A stretch of 64,000 bases of DNA from Fibrobacter sp. UWB15 (GCF_900177705.1 NZ_FXBA01000001.1:620001-684000), one strand, 5' to 3'. Positions 16,523 to 24,906 are shown, numbered from the stretch's first letter. Program-made: numbers and translations. The notes: generated by a model not told the origin, from the sequence alone.

Positions 16523-18166
16523 TCAAACTTCTAAAAGTTGTCTTGCATGTTCGCGAATCGTGTCAGATTCGCCGCCGAGCATGCGAGATAGTTCCTTGAT
16601 ACGACCTTCGTGGTCCAGTTCGACCACATGCGTATACGTGCGGCCATCGATTTCTTCTTTGCTGACCGCGAGCTGGTTCTTGGCGCGGCTTGCCACTTGG
16701 TGCAAGTGCGTAATCGTAAGCACTTGGTGGTGCTGGCCTAAATTCTTTAAAGCTTCGCCGATGCTGTTGCCGACTTCGCCGCTGATTCCGGAATCCACTT
16801 CGTCGAAAATCAAGAGGGGTACGCGGTCGAGGTCGGCCATCACGCTCTTGATTGAAAGCAGCACACGACTGAGTTCGCCGCCCGAAACCGCTTTTTGCAG
16901 GCTCTTGAAGCCTTCGCCGGGGTTTGGGGCGAGCGTGAATTCAATCTTGTCGGCTCCGTTCGGCGACAAGGACTGCATAGTAATCGATGTCGCAAAAATT
17001 GCCTTCGGCATGCCGAGCGTATTCAGGATGTCGCTTACGGCCTTGTCGTAGCGGGCGGCGGCTTCCTGGCGAGATTTCGTGAGCTTGAGGGCGGTCGCCT
17101 GCAATGCTTCCAACGCCTTCTTAGACTGCCTGGAAAGTTCTTCCAAGTCCGCATCCAAGTTCTCGAGGCTCGAAAGTTCTTCCTTGCGTTGTTCAGTCAA
17201 GGCAATCAGGCCCGCGACATCGGTGCGGTACTTACGCTTGAGTTTCTGAATCGCCGCAATGCGGGCGTTCGCGCGGTCAATATCGGCGGCACTCATGGCT
17301 GCTGCCGGGCGGAGTCTCAGCAAGTCCTTGCAAACGCTTTCGTAAGGGTCCGTCACTTCGTCAAGCGACTTCAGGTAATCTTCGTAGTCCGGGAGCTTTG
17401 CAGCTAGCGAACGCAACTTGGACTGCAAAATCTGCACTTGGTCCAAGAGCCCGTTTTCGCCACCCAGCATTCCCTGGATGTCGTTCAAGTAGCGGGTTTC
17501 GGCTTCCTGCTTGCTTGCGCTGTTCACCTTTTCTTCAAGGGCTTCTTCTTCGCCTTCTTTCAGGGCGGCTTTCGAAAGTTCGTCAAACTGGAACTTCAAA
17601 AAGTCTTTTTGGGCGGCCAAGTTTTTTGCGCGTTCTTCGGTAGCCTTGATTTCGTCTTGAATCTTGTTCCAGGCGGTCCATTCGCTAGAATATTCAGCCA
17701 GTAAATCTCCATTTCCGGCAAAGTCGTCGAGCATCTGCGTATGCGTGCGGATGTCGCGCAGTAAGAGCTGTTCGCTTTGGCCGTGCATCTGGATCAGTTC
17801 TTCACCCAGACGTTGCAAATCGGGGAGTGCCACGACGGCTCCGTTCACGCGGGCGCGGCTCTTGCCGTTCTCCTGGATTTCACGGCGGATAATCAGTTCG
17901 TCGTCGCTGTCGAGCTCCAGTTCTTCAAGAACCTTCTTCACTTGCGGTTCGTTAGTGATATCGAACGTGGCTTCGACGACGGCCTTTTCTTCGCCGGTAC
18001 GAACCATGGTTGCTTGCGCCTTGTCGCCGCATACAATGCGGAGGGACTTCAAGAGTACAGATTTCCCTGCGCCGGTTTCGCCGGTAATTGCAGTAAAACC
18101 ATCGCGGAACGGAACTTCCGCATTCGCAATCAAAGTAAATCCACTAATCGACAGGTGCTTTAACAT
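16523..18166 (-). CDS. recN: DNA repair protein RecN
   Basis: A 547-residue SMC-like ATPase for double-strand break repair. Walker A GETGAGKS is near residue 30, coiled-coil arms fill the middle, and the C-terminal lobe carries GGELSRVLLSIK (signature) and IFDEVDSGISG (Walker B), with ITHLHQVASRA after it. The ATG follows a TAATTTATTT stretch and 5 bases, with no Shine-Dalgarno, as in other apparently leaderless genes here. It is probably transcribed with pgsA. Confidence 0.96.
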   Translation of the reverse strand: MLKHLSISGFTLIANAEVPFRDGFTAITGETGAGKSVLLKSLRIVCGDKAQATMVRTGEEKAVVEATFDITNEPQVKKVLEELELDSDDELIIRREIQENGKSRARVNGAVVALPDLQRLGEELIQMHGQSEQLLLRDIRTHTQMLDDFAGNGDLLAEYSSEWTAWNKIQDEIKATEERAKNLAAQKDFLKFQFDELSKAALKEGEEEALEEKVNSASKQEAETRYLNDIQGMLGGENGLLDQVQILQSKLRSLAAKLPDYEDYLKSLDEVTDPYESVCKDLLRLRPAAAMSAADIDRANARIAAIQKLKRKYRTDVAGLIALTEQRKEELSSLENLDADLEELSRQSKKALEALQATALKLTKSRQEAAARYDKAVSDILNTLGMPKAIFATSITMQSLSPNGADKIEFTLAPNPGEGFKSLQKAVSGGELSRVLLSIKSVMADLDRVPLLIFDEVDSGISGEVGNSIGEALKNLGQHHQVLTITHLHQVASRAKNQLAVSKEEIDGRTYTHVVELDHEGRIKELSRMLGGESDTIREHARQLLEV

Positions 18167-18204
18167 ACGGCAAATAAATTAGCAATTTAGCTTGACACTA
18201 AGTG

Positions 18205-18936
18205 TCATTTTTCGAATTCCACTACGCTACGGTAGATGGGGCGACCTTCCTTGCGGTACTTCTTTTCGAAGCCGGTCATAATCCCTTCGGTAGGTTCTGC
18301 GGTATTTCGTTCCAGAATTTTGCAACCCTTGAAGTTGTCGAAAACTTCAAGCGCGACTTCGTTGTATTCCTGGTGGTCGGTTCCCCAGTAGAAAATGCGC
18401 TTGCCAGGCTTTAACACGCGGGCGACTTCAACCAGAAAGTCTGGGCGCAAAAGGCGGTTCTTGTGGTGGCGTTCTTTTGGCCACGGGTCCGGGAAATACA
18501 TGTGGAATGCATCTACCGTATTGTCCTTCACGCAGTCTCGCAAAAAGAAAAATACATCGCCGCGGAGCATGGTGGCGTTGGCCAGAGCGCCGGCCTTGTC
18601 CATCTTGCGCTGGGCGAACTTGGCCCAGGTGTAATCCCATTCGCTACCCATAATGACGGTATCGGGGTGCTTGGGCGCATATTCCGAAAGGAATCCGCCC
18701 TTGCCGCTTCCGATTTCGACTTCTACACGGTCACCCATGTTCGGGAACATGTCTTTCCAGTTAAAATCCAGCTTGTGGGGGAGTCCGTCAGGCGTTGCAA
18801 TCGGCTTGCGGTCGCCGTGCGTGCGGAACACGTAATGCCACAGTCCCTTCGATTCCGGATCTTCTTTCAAGTCGCGGTAAAATTCAGGAATTACGACTTC
18901 TTTTTCAACTTCTTCAATGTTTTCGATATCGCTCAT
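18205..18936 (-). CDS. trmB: tRNA (guanine-N7-)-methyltransferase TrmB
   Basis: A 243-residue SAM-dependent enzyme that makes m7G46 in tRNA. SAM motif EVEIGSGKGGFL, the hallmark YFPDPWPKERHHKNRL (substrate and catalytic region), and the C-terminal TDHQEYNEVALEVF are present. About 25 extra acidic residues precede the core. The downstream gap to recN is 38 bases, and a word-repeat array lies upstream. Confidence 0.95.
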   Translation of the reverse strand: MSDIENIEEVEKEVVIPEFYRDLKEDPESKGLWHYVFRTHGDRKPIATPDGLPHKLDFNWKDMFPNMGDRVEVEIGSGKGGFLSEYAPKHPDTVIMGSEWDYTWAKFAQRKMDKAGALANATMLRGDVFFFLRDCVKDNTVDAFHMYFPDPWPKERHHKNRLLRPDFLVEVARVLKPGKRIFYWGTDHQEYNEVALEVFDNFKGCKILERNTAEPTEGIMTGFEKKYRKEGRPIYRSVVEFEK

Positions 18937-18954
18937 ATTCTTTATTAAAACCTC

Positions 18955-19030
18955 ACGCTCCTAACCACTCCCAACTTCCAACTTCCTACTGTCTACTTCC
19001 AACTGTCTACTGTCTACTTCCTACTGTCTA
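18955..19030. repeat. intergenic word repeat (ACTGTCTACTTCC type)
   Basis: The stretch between trmB and the RNase Z-like gene consists of CTAACCACTCC, CAACTTCC and repeated ACTGTCTACTTCCTACTGTC words. It overlaps the end of the 19031 gene closely. The words are the reverse complement of those at 428-480. Confidence 0.85.
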
Positions 19031-19918
19031 CTAAATAAACGCAACCACCCTATCTAAAAATTTCTCCGGGATTTCCTTTGCAATCATTTCGCGAATGTAT
19101 TTTTCGGAATACTTCATCGAAAAATGCGCGAGGATAATCTTTTCGCATTTCACCTGGTCGCCCATGCGGTTCAACGCATCTGCAATTTGGCTAATGTGCG
19201 TGTGTCCCTTTTTGTGGCTCATTTCGTAGTCTTCGGGGGCAAGGAACGTACATTCCGTAATCAGCACCTTCGACTGGAATACGCGCTGGTTTTCCAGCAG
19301 GCTTTCGCCCATGCAGTCACCCATAAAGCTCACCAGCGGATCATACACTTCTCGCGTAATTTCGGTGCCGCTTTCGCGCAGCTTGATAATTTCGTCGGGA
19401 GTCTTTCCCAAGAATTCATCCTTGAGTTTTTTCTTGTAATGGTACAGGGTTCCGCCCATGGCATAAATGGAATGCCTGACTTCGAACGCTTCAAATGCCA
19501 AGTCCTTGCGGTGTTCCAAAAACAGCAGGTCGCCACTATTGACGGGTACAATTTCGGGGTAACGGAACTTGGTGTCAGGCACGCCTTCGAACATGGCCTC
19601 GGCATGAATCCAGTTACGGGCTCCTTCGCAAATGCGTTCGGGCATGTAATAGGTGCTTTCGCGTTCAACACCCATCATCTTGCGCAAACTGTAATGACGC
19701 ATCAGGCAACGGGCGTGATCCCCGTGGGCATGAGTCAAGAAAACGTGATTCAACGAGGTCGCCGAAAGCGGGCATTCGCCCATATCAATACAAAAATCCA
19801 GTTCCGGGAGCTGGATATAGGTCGCAAGCCCCGAAATCGAAAACCCGACAACGGACGTACACGAGGTATTCACGTGCACTTGCTTTAGGGCGTTATGAAT
19901 GTATTTACTTTCTGCCAT
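19031..19918 (-). CDS. RNase Z-like metallo-beta-lactamase-fold hydrolase
   Basis: A 295-residue protein with the MBL zinc motif THAHGDHA (H-x-H-x-D-H) near residues 82-89. A later metal or structural set follows: the aspartate in SFMGDCMGES, then LITECTF and KGHTHIS, and AHFS near the C-terminus. This pattern resembles short tRNase Z enzymes that trim tRNA 3' ends, although the family also includes other hydrolases. As tRNAs here (at least the fMet gene) lack an encoded CCA, a tRNase Z role is sensible. A TACATTT -10 box lies 14 bases upstream of ATG. Confidence 0.75.
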   Translation of the reverse strand: MAESKYIHNALKQVHVNTSCTSVVGFSISGLATYIQLPELDFCIDMGECPLSATSLNHVFLTHAHGDHARCLMRHYSLRKMMGVERESTYYMPERICEGARNWIHAEAMFEGVPDTKFRYPEIVPVNSGDLLFLEHRKDLAFEAFEVRHSIYAMGGTLYHYKKKLKDEFLGKTPDEIIKLRESGTEITREVYDPLVSFMGDCMGESLLENQRVFQSKVLITECTFLAPEDYEMSHKKGHTHISQIADALNRMGDQVKCEKIILAHFSMKYSEKYIREMIAKEIPEKFLDRVVAFI

Positions 19919-19983
19919 GAATTTTCTACGCCAAATGTAGCATTTTAGAACTTAGATCGCAGAATGCAGAATCTGGAATAAAC

Positions 19984-20016
19984 AAAAAAGAACTTAGATT
20001 AATCAATCTAAGTTCT
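19984..20016 (-). terminator. Rho-independent terminator after the 20043 lipoprotein
   Basis: AGAACTTAGATT and AATCTAAGTTCT form a perfect 12-bp stem (19989-20016) with a 4-base loop. On the minus strand it is followed by a run of T. The nearby stretch 19947-19976 repeats GAACTTAGAT and CAGAAT words and shows no gene. Confidence 0.85.
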
Positions 20017-20042
20017 GCAAACTCGGTTCTGCAAACTGCCGA

Positions 20043-20627
20043 CTATTTCGTCTTCGCGTTTTCAGCGACAAGTTTATCGAAGTCTTCGCAACTTAACGTT
20101 TCGATATGGTTACCCATGGCGACACTACGAGTACGGGCATTACCCTTCTTTTCGGGAACGCGGAAGCAGAAATTGTAGACATTGCCCTTGTCGGTCGGGA
20201 TTCCCATCTTGAAAATACGGATACGCTGGGCTCCCTTGTTGTAAATTTCGTGATAATCGTAGGAATTCTTGATTTTTTCGAGGCGCTTCTGCTGTGAAAA
20301 TTCCATTTCTTCGGTAATGGGGCCTTCCAAAAGGAGCGGCAAGGAGTTCTGGAAACGGAGTTCGAGTTTTCCGCCAGATCTTACAATTGATGTTTCTTGC
20401 GGTTTAATCAGGTAACGCTGTTGCGGAATGTTCTTATATGCCAAAGAGTGGACTGTGCGAACGCCGCACATTTCTCGCATATCGGGTTGCTCAACAAAGT
20501 CAATATCGCGGCAGATAGGGGGAAGGTTCGTCGGAACTTCCAGATTATCGCCAGAGTTTGAACCGGCACAGGCGGAAAGGAGTGTAGCTATAGCGAAACC
20601 AGAGAATAGCAAGATTGTAGATTTCAT
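20043..20627 (-). CDS. hypothetical lipoprotein, 194 residues
   Basis: The signal peptide ends in LSAC (lipobox, Cys near residue 20), followed by a Gly/Ser/Asn linker. The mature part contains CRDIDFVEQPDMREMCGVRTVHS, with two cysteines that could form a disulfide, and a late ENFNFCFRVPEKKG-like segment (VYNFCFRVPEK). No known family is recognised. It is monocistronic: a TATATT -10 box sits 6 bases before ATG, and a strong terminator follows. Confidence 0.75.
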   Translation of the reverse strand: MKSTILLFSGFAIATLLSACAGSNSGDNLEVPTNLPPICRDIDFVEQPDMREMCGVRTVHSLAYKNIPQQRYLIKPQETSIVRSGGKLELRFQNSLPLLLEGPITEEMEFSQQKRLEKIKNSYDYHEIYNKGAQRIRIFKMGIPTDKGNVYNFCFRVPEKKGNARTRSVAMGNHIETLSCEDFDKLVAENAKTK

Positions 20628-20828
20628 GCCTTAAATATAATTTTATTATTTCGTTTTGCATTTATTTTCTTTAGAAAGTGTGATTTTTTTATTTCACGAT
20701 TGTAAACTTTTGTTTTCTTTAATCCGTTTTTAGGCTAGAAAGTGATTGTCGTGGTTTTAAAAAATATCTTTCGCTCTTGTGCGGAGAAAAAAATGTATTT
20801 TTGCCGCGGATTAAGAATTGGGTATAAC
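20628..20828. other. AT-rich divergent promoter region
   Basis: The gap between the minus-strand lipoprotein and xthA is strongly AT-rich and has no gene. TATATT close to the lipoprotein start is a likely minus-strand -10 box. On the plus strand TTGCCG and TATAAC (spacing 16) lie just before the xthA ATG. A small inverted repeat GTGTGA...TTCAC lies near 20680-20697. Confidence 0.4.
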
Positions 20829-21632
20829 ATGAATATTTACAGCTGGAACGTGAACGGGTTGCGCTCTGCCCTTAAGAAGGGCTTTGCGGACTGGTTCTCT
20901 GCGACAAAGCCCGACATCCTGTGCTTGCAGGAAGTCCGTGCCGAAGTTGACCAGATTCCCGAAGAAATCGCAAATCCTGAGGGCTACTTTGCCTACTGGA
21001 ATCCCTGCCGCCGCAAGAAAGGTTATAGCGGAGTAGGCGTTTATACTCAGATCGAACCCGATCGTGTCAACTACGGTTTTGATATTGAGGAATTCGACGA
21101 GGAAGGCCGCGTTCTCCAGCTTGTGTTCCCGGATTGGGTCCTGAATAGCATTTATTTCCCGAATGGTGGTCAAGGCGATGATCGTCTAGACTACAAGCTG
21201 CGTTTTTACGACGCCTTCCTTGAAAACAGCATGCGTTGGGTTGCCGACGGCAAGCACGTGGTGACCCTTGGCGACTACAATACTTGCCACAAGGAAATCG
21301 ATATTGCTCGTCCTAAAGAAAACGAAGACGTGAGCGGCTTCTTGCCGATTGAACGCGCGTGGATGGACAAATACGTCGAAAACGGCTTTGTGGATTCTTT
21401 CCGCAAGTTGCACCCCGATGAACGTGACCGTTATTCCTGGTGGTCAAACCGTTTCGGTGCCCGTAGCCGCAATGTGGGCTGGCGCATCGACTACGCTTTT
21501 GTAGACGAAGGTCTTGTTCCCAATATCGTGAGTGCCGAAATCCACTCCAGTGTCATGGGTTCGGATCATTGCCCCATCAGTATCGAGCTGGAGCCGCCGT
21601 TTGCTCCACTTCCCATTAGTCACGAAGTTTAG
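20829..21632 (+). CDS. xthA: exodeoxyribonuclease III / AP endonuclease
   Basis: A 267-residue ExoIII-family enzyme that cuts DNA at abasic sites. Conserved motifs: SWNVNGLRS at the N-terminus, LQEVR with the metal-binding glutamate, GDYNTCHKEIDI, and C-terminal RIDYAFV and SDHCPI with catalytic Asp/His. I choose ATG at 20829 because MNIYSWNVNGLR matches the canonical N-terminus; an in-frame GTG at 20742 would add 29 unrelated residues. The gene ends convergently, overlapping the potD-like remnant by 4 bases. Confidence 0.93.
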   Translation: MNIYSWNVNGLRSALKKGFADWFSATKPDILCLQEVRAEVDQIPEEIANPEGYFAYWNPCRRKKGYSGVGVYTQIEPDRVNYGFDIEEFDEEGRVLQLVFPDWVLNSIYFPNGGQGDDRLDYKLRFYDAFLENSMRWVADGKHVVTLGDYNTCHKEIDIARPKENEDVSGFLPIERAWMDKYVENGFVDSFRKLHPDERDRYSWWSNRFGARSRNVGWRIDYAFVDEGLVPNIVSAEIHSSVMGSDHCPISIELEPPFAPLPISHEV

Positions 21633-22695
21633 CGTGTCTTGATGGTAGTCCAAGCATCGTCAAAGAGCTTGGCAGCAACACCCGGGTCGCGCAAGAAAAC
21701 CATGCGGTCAATTTCTTCCCTAGTGGGATTGATGACTCTGTTTTTCTTGAATTTGTCGTCAATGAGTTTCAGTGACGCATTGTTTGGAGTTGCAAAATTG
21801 ATGGATGTTGCAAGTCTTGCTCCGTTTTGTGCGTCAAGAATGTAGTTCATGAAGGCGTGAGCCCCATCGGAGTTTGGGCGTGGCTACTCAAAGTCATTGC
21901 ATCCACCCACATAAAGCTTCCTTCCGTGGGGATAGCGTAGCGAAGCGTCGGGTCTTCCGAAATGGCGTCCATGGCTTCGCCGTTAAATACGATAGCAGCC
22001 CAAAGTTCGTTTGCCAGAATCTTGTCTTTTGCGCTTACGGAACCTTCAAATCCTGCAAAATGAGAATCCTGCTTGCATCCGTGGATCCAGTCAACTGCTT
22101 TGTTGATGTCTTCAATCTTGATGCTGTTGGCACTTAATCCCTTAGCTTGCAATGCCATAGAAAGCATGGACCGGGATTCGTCTAGCAAGCTGAATTTCCC
22201 TTTGATTTGATTGGCGTCAACAAACATCTTGTAGCTGACGCTGTTCTCGTCAAGGGTTGTGTCGCGGTAAAGAATGCCGGTGGTTCCCCACAGGTAGGGA
22301 AGGGTGAAGTTGTTGCCCGGGTCATAAACGGAATTCTTGAACTGGTCGGCGACGTTTACTTTGTTCGGAACCTTGCCCAAGTCCAGGGGCGCAATCAGTC
22401 CCAAGTGAATCAGTTGCGGAATCACGACATCCGAGGCGATAATCACGTCGTACTGTTTTTCCATTGCCGTTTGCAGTTTGCCAATCATTTCTTCTTGGGC
22501 TTCGTATTCTTCCAACTGCAACTTGTAGCCGGTTTTCATTTGAAAATCGGTAATCATTTCAGGAGCAATGTATTCGCTGTATGTGAGGACGGTGACTGTC
22601 ACTGGTTGTTGCTGCGATTTTTTTTCGCAACCACAAAAAATCCCTGTCGCAAGGAGAACCGATGCAACTGTGAAATAAGAAACCAATTTATTCAT
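21629..22695 (-). pseudogene. spermidine/putrescine-type binding lipoprotein (PotD-like), frameshifted
   Basis: The first part (22695-21847) encodes a lipoprotein (lipobox FCGC) with PotD-family features: LTYSEYIAPEMI, DVIIASDVVIPQLI, LPYLWGTTGILY, GEAMDAISEDP and FMWVDAMTL. Reading stops shortly after, and the expected end (GAHAFMNYILD..., FATPNNASLKLI) continues in another frame to 21629. One extra C in the CCC run near 21882 would restore the frame. Start chosen at 22695 (GGAGAG site), not the upstream ATG at 22731. No permease or ATPase genes are adjacent. A sequencing error or a real lesion is possible. It follows the aminotransferase gene closely. Confidence 0.8.
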
Positions 22696-22739
22696 ACCCT
22701 CTCCTTCTTTGACAGTCCTCCTAATCCCCATCGAGGTAA

Positions 22740-24041
22740 CTAACTGTGCAGGTATTCCACAATCGCGTCATGAATCGTGGTGAATACTTCGCGCAGTTCC
22801 TCTTCGTCTTCTTCCAGAAGCGTCACACGGAACCCCTTCAAATCCGTGCAGAAACTGGTGCTAGGCACAACACAAATCCCCTTTGCGCCCAGCAGGTAGT
22901 AAACGAATCGGTAGTCAAGGTTGTTGGTCTTGCTGCACCATTCTTCCACTTTCTTCTTGATAATCGGATTGTCAATCTTCAAGGTCTGGTGGCTGTTTAG
23001 CGTTCCTTCGCGGAAGATGATGGTGTTGTAGAATGCACCGTAGGTCGGGTTGAAATACAGTTCCGGAATGTCGGAAAGGATTTCATTGATGATGGCGCTA
23101 CGGCGGCCAATCTTTTCGTTCAAGGCGTCGCGGTGTTCCTTGAAGCGCTTGTCGCCAAGGACGCGCGGAATGGTCATCTGTGGAAGCGTTGTCGAGCAGA
23201 CTTCTACCATCTTCGCGTTGTCCAAAGCACGGCAGAAGGCGTCGAACTGCTCGTCCTTGTCGCGGTTGTAATATTCAGCCCAGCCGCAACGAGCGCCCGG
23301 CCACGGGTATTCCTTGGAAATACCCTTGAGTGCGATACCCGGAACGTCACCGATGTATTCGGCGAGTGCATAAGCGTGGGCGCCATTGTAGGTAATCTTG
23401 TTGTAGATTTCGTCGCAAATGATAAACAGGTTGTAACGCTTGGCGATATCCACGATTTTCTGGAGGATCTCGAGCGGGTAGACCATACCCGTCGGATTGT
23501 CCGGGTTCAAAATGAGGATACCCGCGATACTCGGGTTGTACTTTACCTTGTTTTCGAGTTCTTCCAAATCCGGATACCAGTGGTTTTCGGGCTGGAGCCT
23601 ATAGGTAATCGGGGAGGTGTGTGCATGAGCCGCTTCGGCGGAACTGTGGGTGGAGTAAGCCGGTGCAGGTCCGATGATGCGTGTGTTCATCGAGAGCAGG
23701 CCGTAGATGGTGGCGATGGCGTCACCGAGGCCGTTGAAGAACAAGATGTCATCGACGTTAATCTGTGCACCGCCGAGCTTGTTGTTTTCTTTTACCAGGA
23801 ATTCGCGGGTTTCGAGCATGCCTTTGGAGGGGCAGTAGCCGTAACTGCGGTTCGTCTTGACGAGGTCGACCACGATATCCTTAATCCAGTCGGGTATCTG
23901 GCATTTCTTTTCGATGGGGTCGCCAATGTTTTCCCAGTGGATGGGGAGGCCGAGTGCCTTGAGCTGGTTCGCCTTCTTTACGATTTCACGGATTTCGTAA
24001 GAGAGTTCCTTGGCACCTTCGCTCAATAGTCTTCTGCGCAT
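22740..24041 (-). CDS. class I/II PLP aminotransferase, AlaT-like
   Basis: A 433-residue fold-type I aminotransferase. Visible are NIGDPIEKK, the tyrosine-rich RSYGYCPSKG, the NPDNPTG cofactor loop, CDEIYNKI, and the PLP-lysine region LKGISKEYPWPGARCGW. It belongs to the broad COG0436 group that includes alanine aminotransferases (pyruvate + glutamate to alanine). Substrate is not proven by motif, but an Ala-codon-rich attenuator upstream (24182-24385) supports alanine. AGGAGC lies 5 bases before ATG. The potD-like gene follows at once and is probably co-transcribed. Confidence 0.88.
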   Translation of the reverse strand: MRRRLLSEGAKELSYEIREIVKKANQLKALGLPIHWENIGDPIEKKCQIPDWIKDIVVDLVKTNRSYGYCPSKGMLETREFLVKENNKLGGAQINVDDILFFNGLGDAIATIYGLLSMNTRIIGPAPAYSTHSSAEAAHAHTSPITYRLQPENHWYPDLEELENKVKYNPSIAGILILNPDNPTGMVYPLEILQKIVDIAKRYNLFIICDEIYNKITYNGAHAYALAEYIGDVPGIALKGISKEYPWPGARCGWAEYYNRDKDEQFDAFCRALDNAKMVEVCSTTLPQMTIPRVLGDKRFKEHRDALNEKIGRRSAIINEILSDIPELYFNPTYGAFYNTIIFREGTLNSHQTLKIDNPIIKKKVEEWCSKTNNLDYRFVYYLLGAKGICVVPSTSFCTDLKGFRVTLLEEDEEELREVFTTIHDAIVEYLHS

Positions 24042-24160
24042 TTTATGCTCCTGTATAGGGATCGAAAATTCTCATTATTTTGCAAAGTAATAATAGAATA
24101 TATTTTTGTAAGAATATTCGGATTCCCAGATGGTTGATGTAAAAAAAAGGTGAAATTGTG

Positions 24161-24178
24161 GGCTCGTGAGAACGAGCC
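24161..24178. other. hairpin GGCTCGT-TCTC-ACGAGCC in the aminotransferase leader
   Basis: A perfect 7-bp stem with a 4-base loop lies just downstream of the attenuator terminator, in the part transcribed only on read-through. It has no adjacent T run, so it is not a terminator by itself. The remaining leader (24042-24160) is AT-rich with no gene. Confidence 0.5.
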
Positions 24179-24181
24179 ATT

Positions 24182-24210
24182 AAAAAAAGCAGCCTTTTAC
24201 GGGGCTGCCC
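24182..24210 (-). terminator. attenuator terminator (segments 3 and 4)
   Basis: On the minus strand GCAGCC-CCGTAAAA-GGCTGC is followed by seven T. It ends the short leader transcript. Its left arm, within GGGCAGCCCC (24201-24210), can instead pair with GGGGCTGTCC (24265-24274), which would prevent termination. Confidence 0.85.
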
Positions 24211-24237
24211 TTGAAACGTTCTGTCTGGATTGAAGCG

Positions 24238-24348
24238 CTAAGCTTTACAGATTTTGGTTTCTCTGGACAGCCCCACAATAGCTCGGGCTGCTGCCGGGCT
24301 TGCTGCGATCGCGAATGCTGCGATGTTTTGTCCAAAGATTTTATTCAT
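24238..24348 (-). CDS. alanine-rich leader peptide, 36 residues
   Basis: The ORF starts ATG at 24348 and encodes MNKIFGQNIAAFAIAASPAA and then ARAIVGLSRETKICKA. Ten of 36 residues are Ala, including the runs GCA GCA, GCA GCA and GCA GCA GCC; five are Ile. A TTGACA / TATATT promoter lies directly upstream and its -10 box is 7 bases before ATG, so the RNA likely begins at the start codon. An intrinsic terminator follows 27 bases after the stop. The peptide is probably a translation sensor rather than a functional product. Confidence 0.7.
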   Translation of the reverse strand: MNKIFGQNIAAFAIAASPAAARAIVGLSRETKICKA

Positions 24349-24355
24349 GCAATCA

Positions 24356-24385
24356 AATATAGTTTGTAAGTTGGGAAATTGTCAA
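24356..24385 (-). promoter_or_regulatory. strong promoter of the aminotransferase leader
   Basis: On the minus strand TTGACA (24380-24385) and TATATT (24356-24361) are separated by 18 bases. This is the best sigma-70-like promoter in the window. The predicted start point falls at the leader peptide ATG. Confidence 0.75.
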
Positions 24386-24468
24386 GTCTATAGGAATTTT
24401 TTATTTTACTGAAAAAAACACATCCCACCTCTCATCACACACTCCACACTTCACATCCCTTCTCCAAA

Positions 24469-24906
24469 GTGAACAACCTCATGCATCAAACCATATTCGA
24501 CCCCATTCGCCAAAAAGAAGTTCCCGCAACTCCGGAAGAACTGGTGCGTCAGGCGACTATCAAATTCCTGATAGACGAGGTCAAGGTGCCCGAGAACTTG
24601 ATTGCGGTGGAGTTTGCGCTTTCGACGGTAGAGCCCAAGACTGATGACCGCGTGGATTTGTTGGTGCAAGATTTCAAGGCCTCCGGCGATTTAAAACACC
24701 CGTGGCTTTTAGTGGAATGCAAGGCTCCCGGCGAATATACTTGGGAGGCTTTGCAAGTGCAACTGAATAAGTACTTGCAAATTCTGACGCCCAAGTATGT
24801 AATGCTTTCTTTGGGTGATGCCGTGCGTTACTTTGCACTGGATGCCGCCACCAAACGCTTCCAGAAAATCAATAAACTTCCGGAATTTACTTCACTACAG
24901 AAATAA
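24469..24906 (+). CDS. HsdR_N-type restriction-like nuclease domain protein
   Basis: A 145-residue stand-alone protein resembling the type I restriction R-subunit N-terminal domain (HSDR_N_2). It has TPEELVRQATIKFLI, IAVEFAL, DRVDLLV and LLVECKAP; the D...E-x-K triad (DLLV, VECKA) is the PD-(D/E)xK nuclease core. No helicase, methylase or specificity gene is nearby. Such solitary domains are common in Bacteroidetes and Fibrobacter and have no assigned role. Start is GTG 24469 or ATG 24481; the upstream sequence is a CACAC-rich repeat without a ribosome site. The 3' end overlaps xseA convergently by 20 bases. Confidence 0.75.
   Translation: MNNLMHQTIFDPIRQKEVPATPEELVRQATIKFLIDEVKVPENLIAVEFALSTVEPKTDDRVDLLVQDFKASGDLKHPWLLVECKAPGEYTWEALQVQLNKYLQILTPKYVMLSLGDAVRYFALDAATKRFQKINKLPEFTSLQK

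Larger units (their letters stand above)
24182..24348 (-). promoter_or_regulatory. ribosome-mediated attenuator upstream of the aminotransferase
   Basis: Four segments in the leader RNA can pair in the classical mutually exclusive way. Segment 1 is CAGCCC in the Ala-codon run (24285-24290), segment 2 is GGGGCTGTCC (24265-24274), segment 3 is GGGCAGCCCC (24201-24210), and segment 4 is GGCTGC before the T run. Pairs 1:2 (6 bp), 2:3 (10 bp with one G:U) and 3:4 (6 bp) are all visible. GAAAC next to segment 2 and GTTTC next to segment 3 can extend the 2:3 antiterminator. A ribosome stalled at Ala codons 19-21 would cover segment 1, free segment 2 and allow read-through. This reading is inferred from base pairing. 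Confidence 0.7.

Noticed and set aside
21847-21890. Programmed -1 frameshift in the PotD-like gene
   Set aside because: CCCAAAC is present, but zero-frame codons are GCC CAA ACT, which does not fit the X-XXY-YYZ reading needed for slippage, and no binding-protein family uses it.
24469-24906. Start of a type I restriction-modification locus
   Set aside because: Only the N-terminal nuclease-like domain is present; no helicase, HsdM or HsdS genes adjoin.
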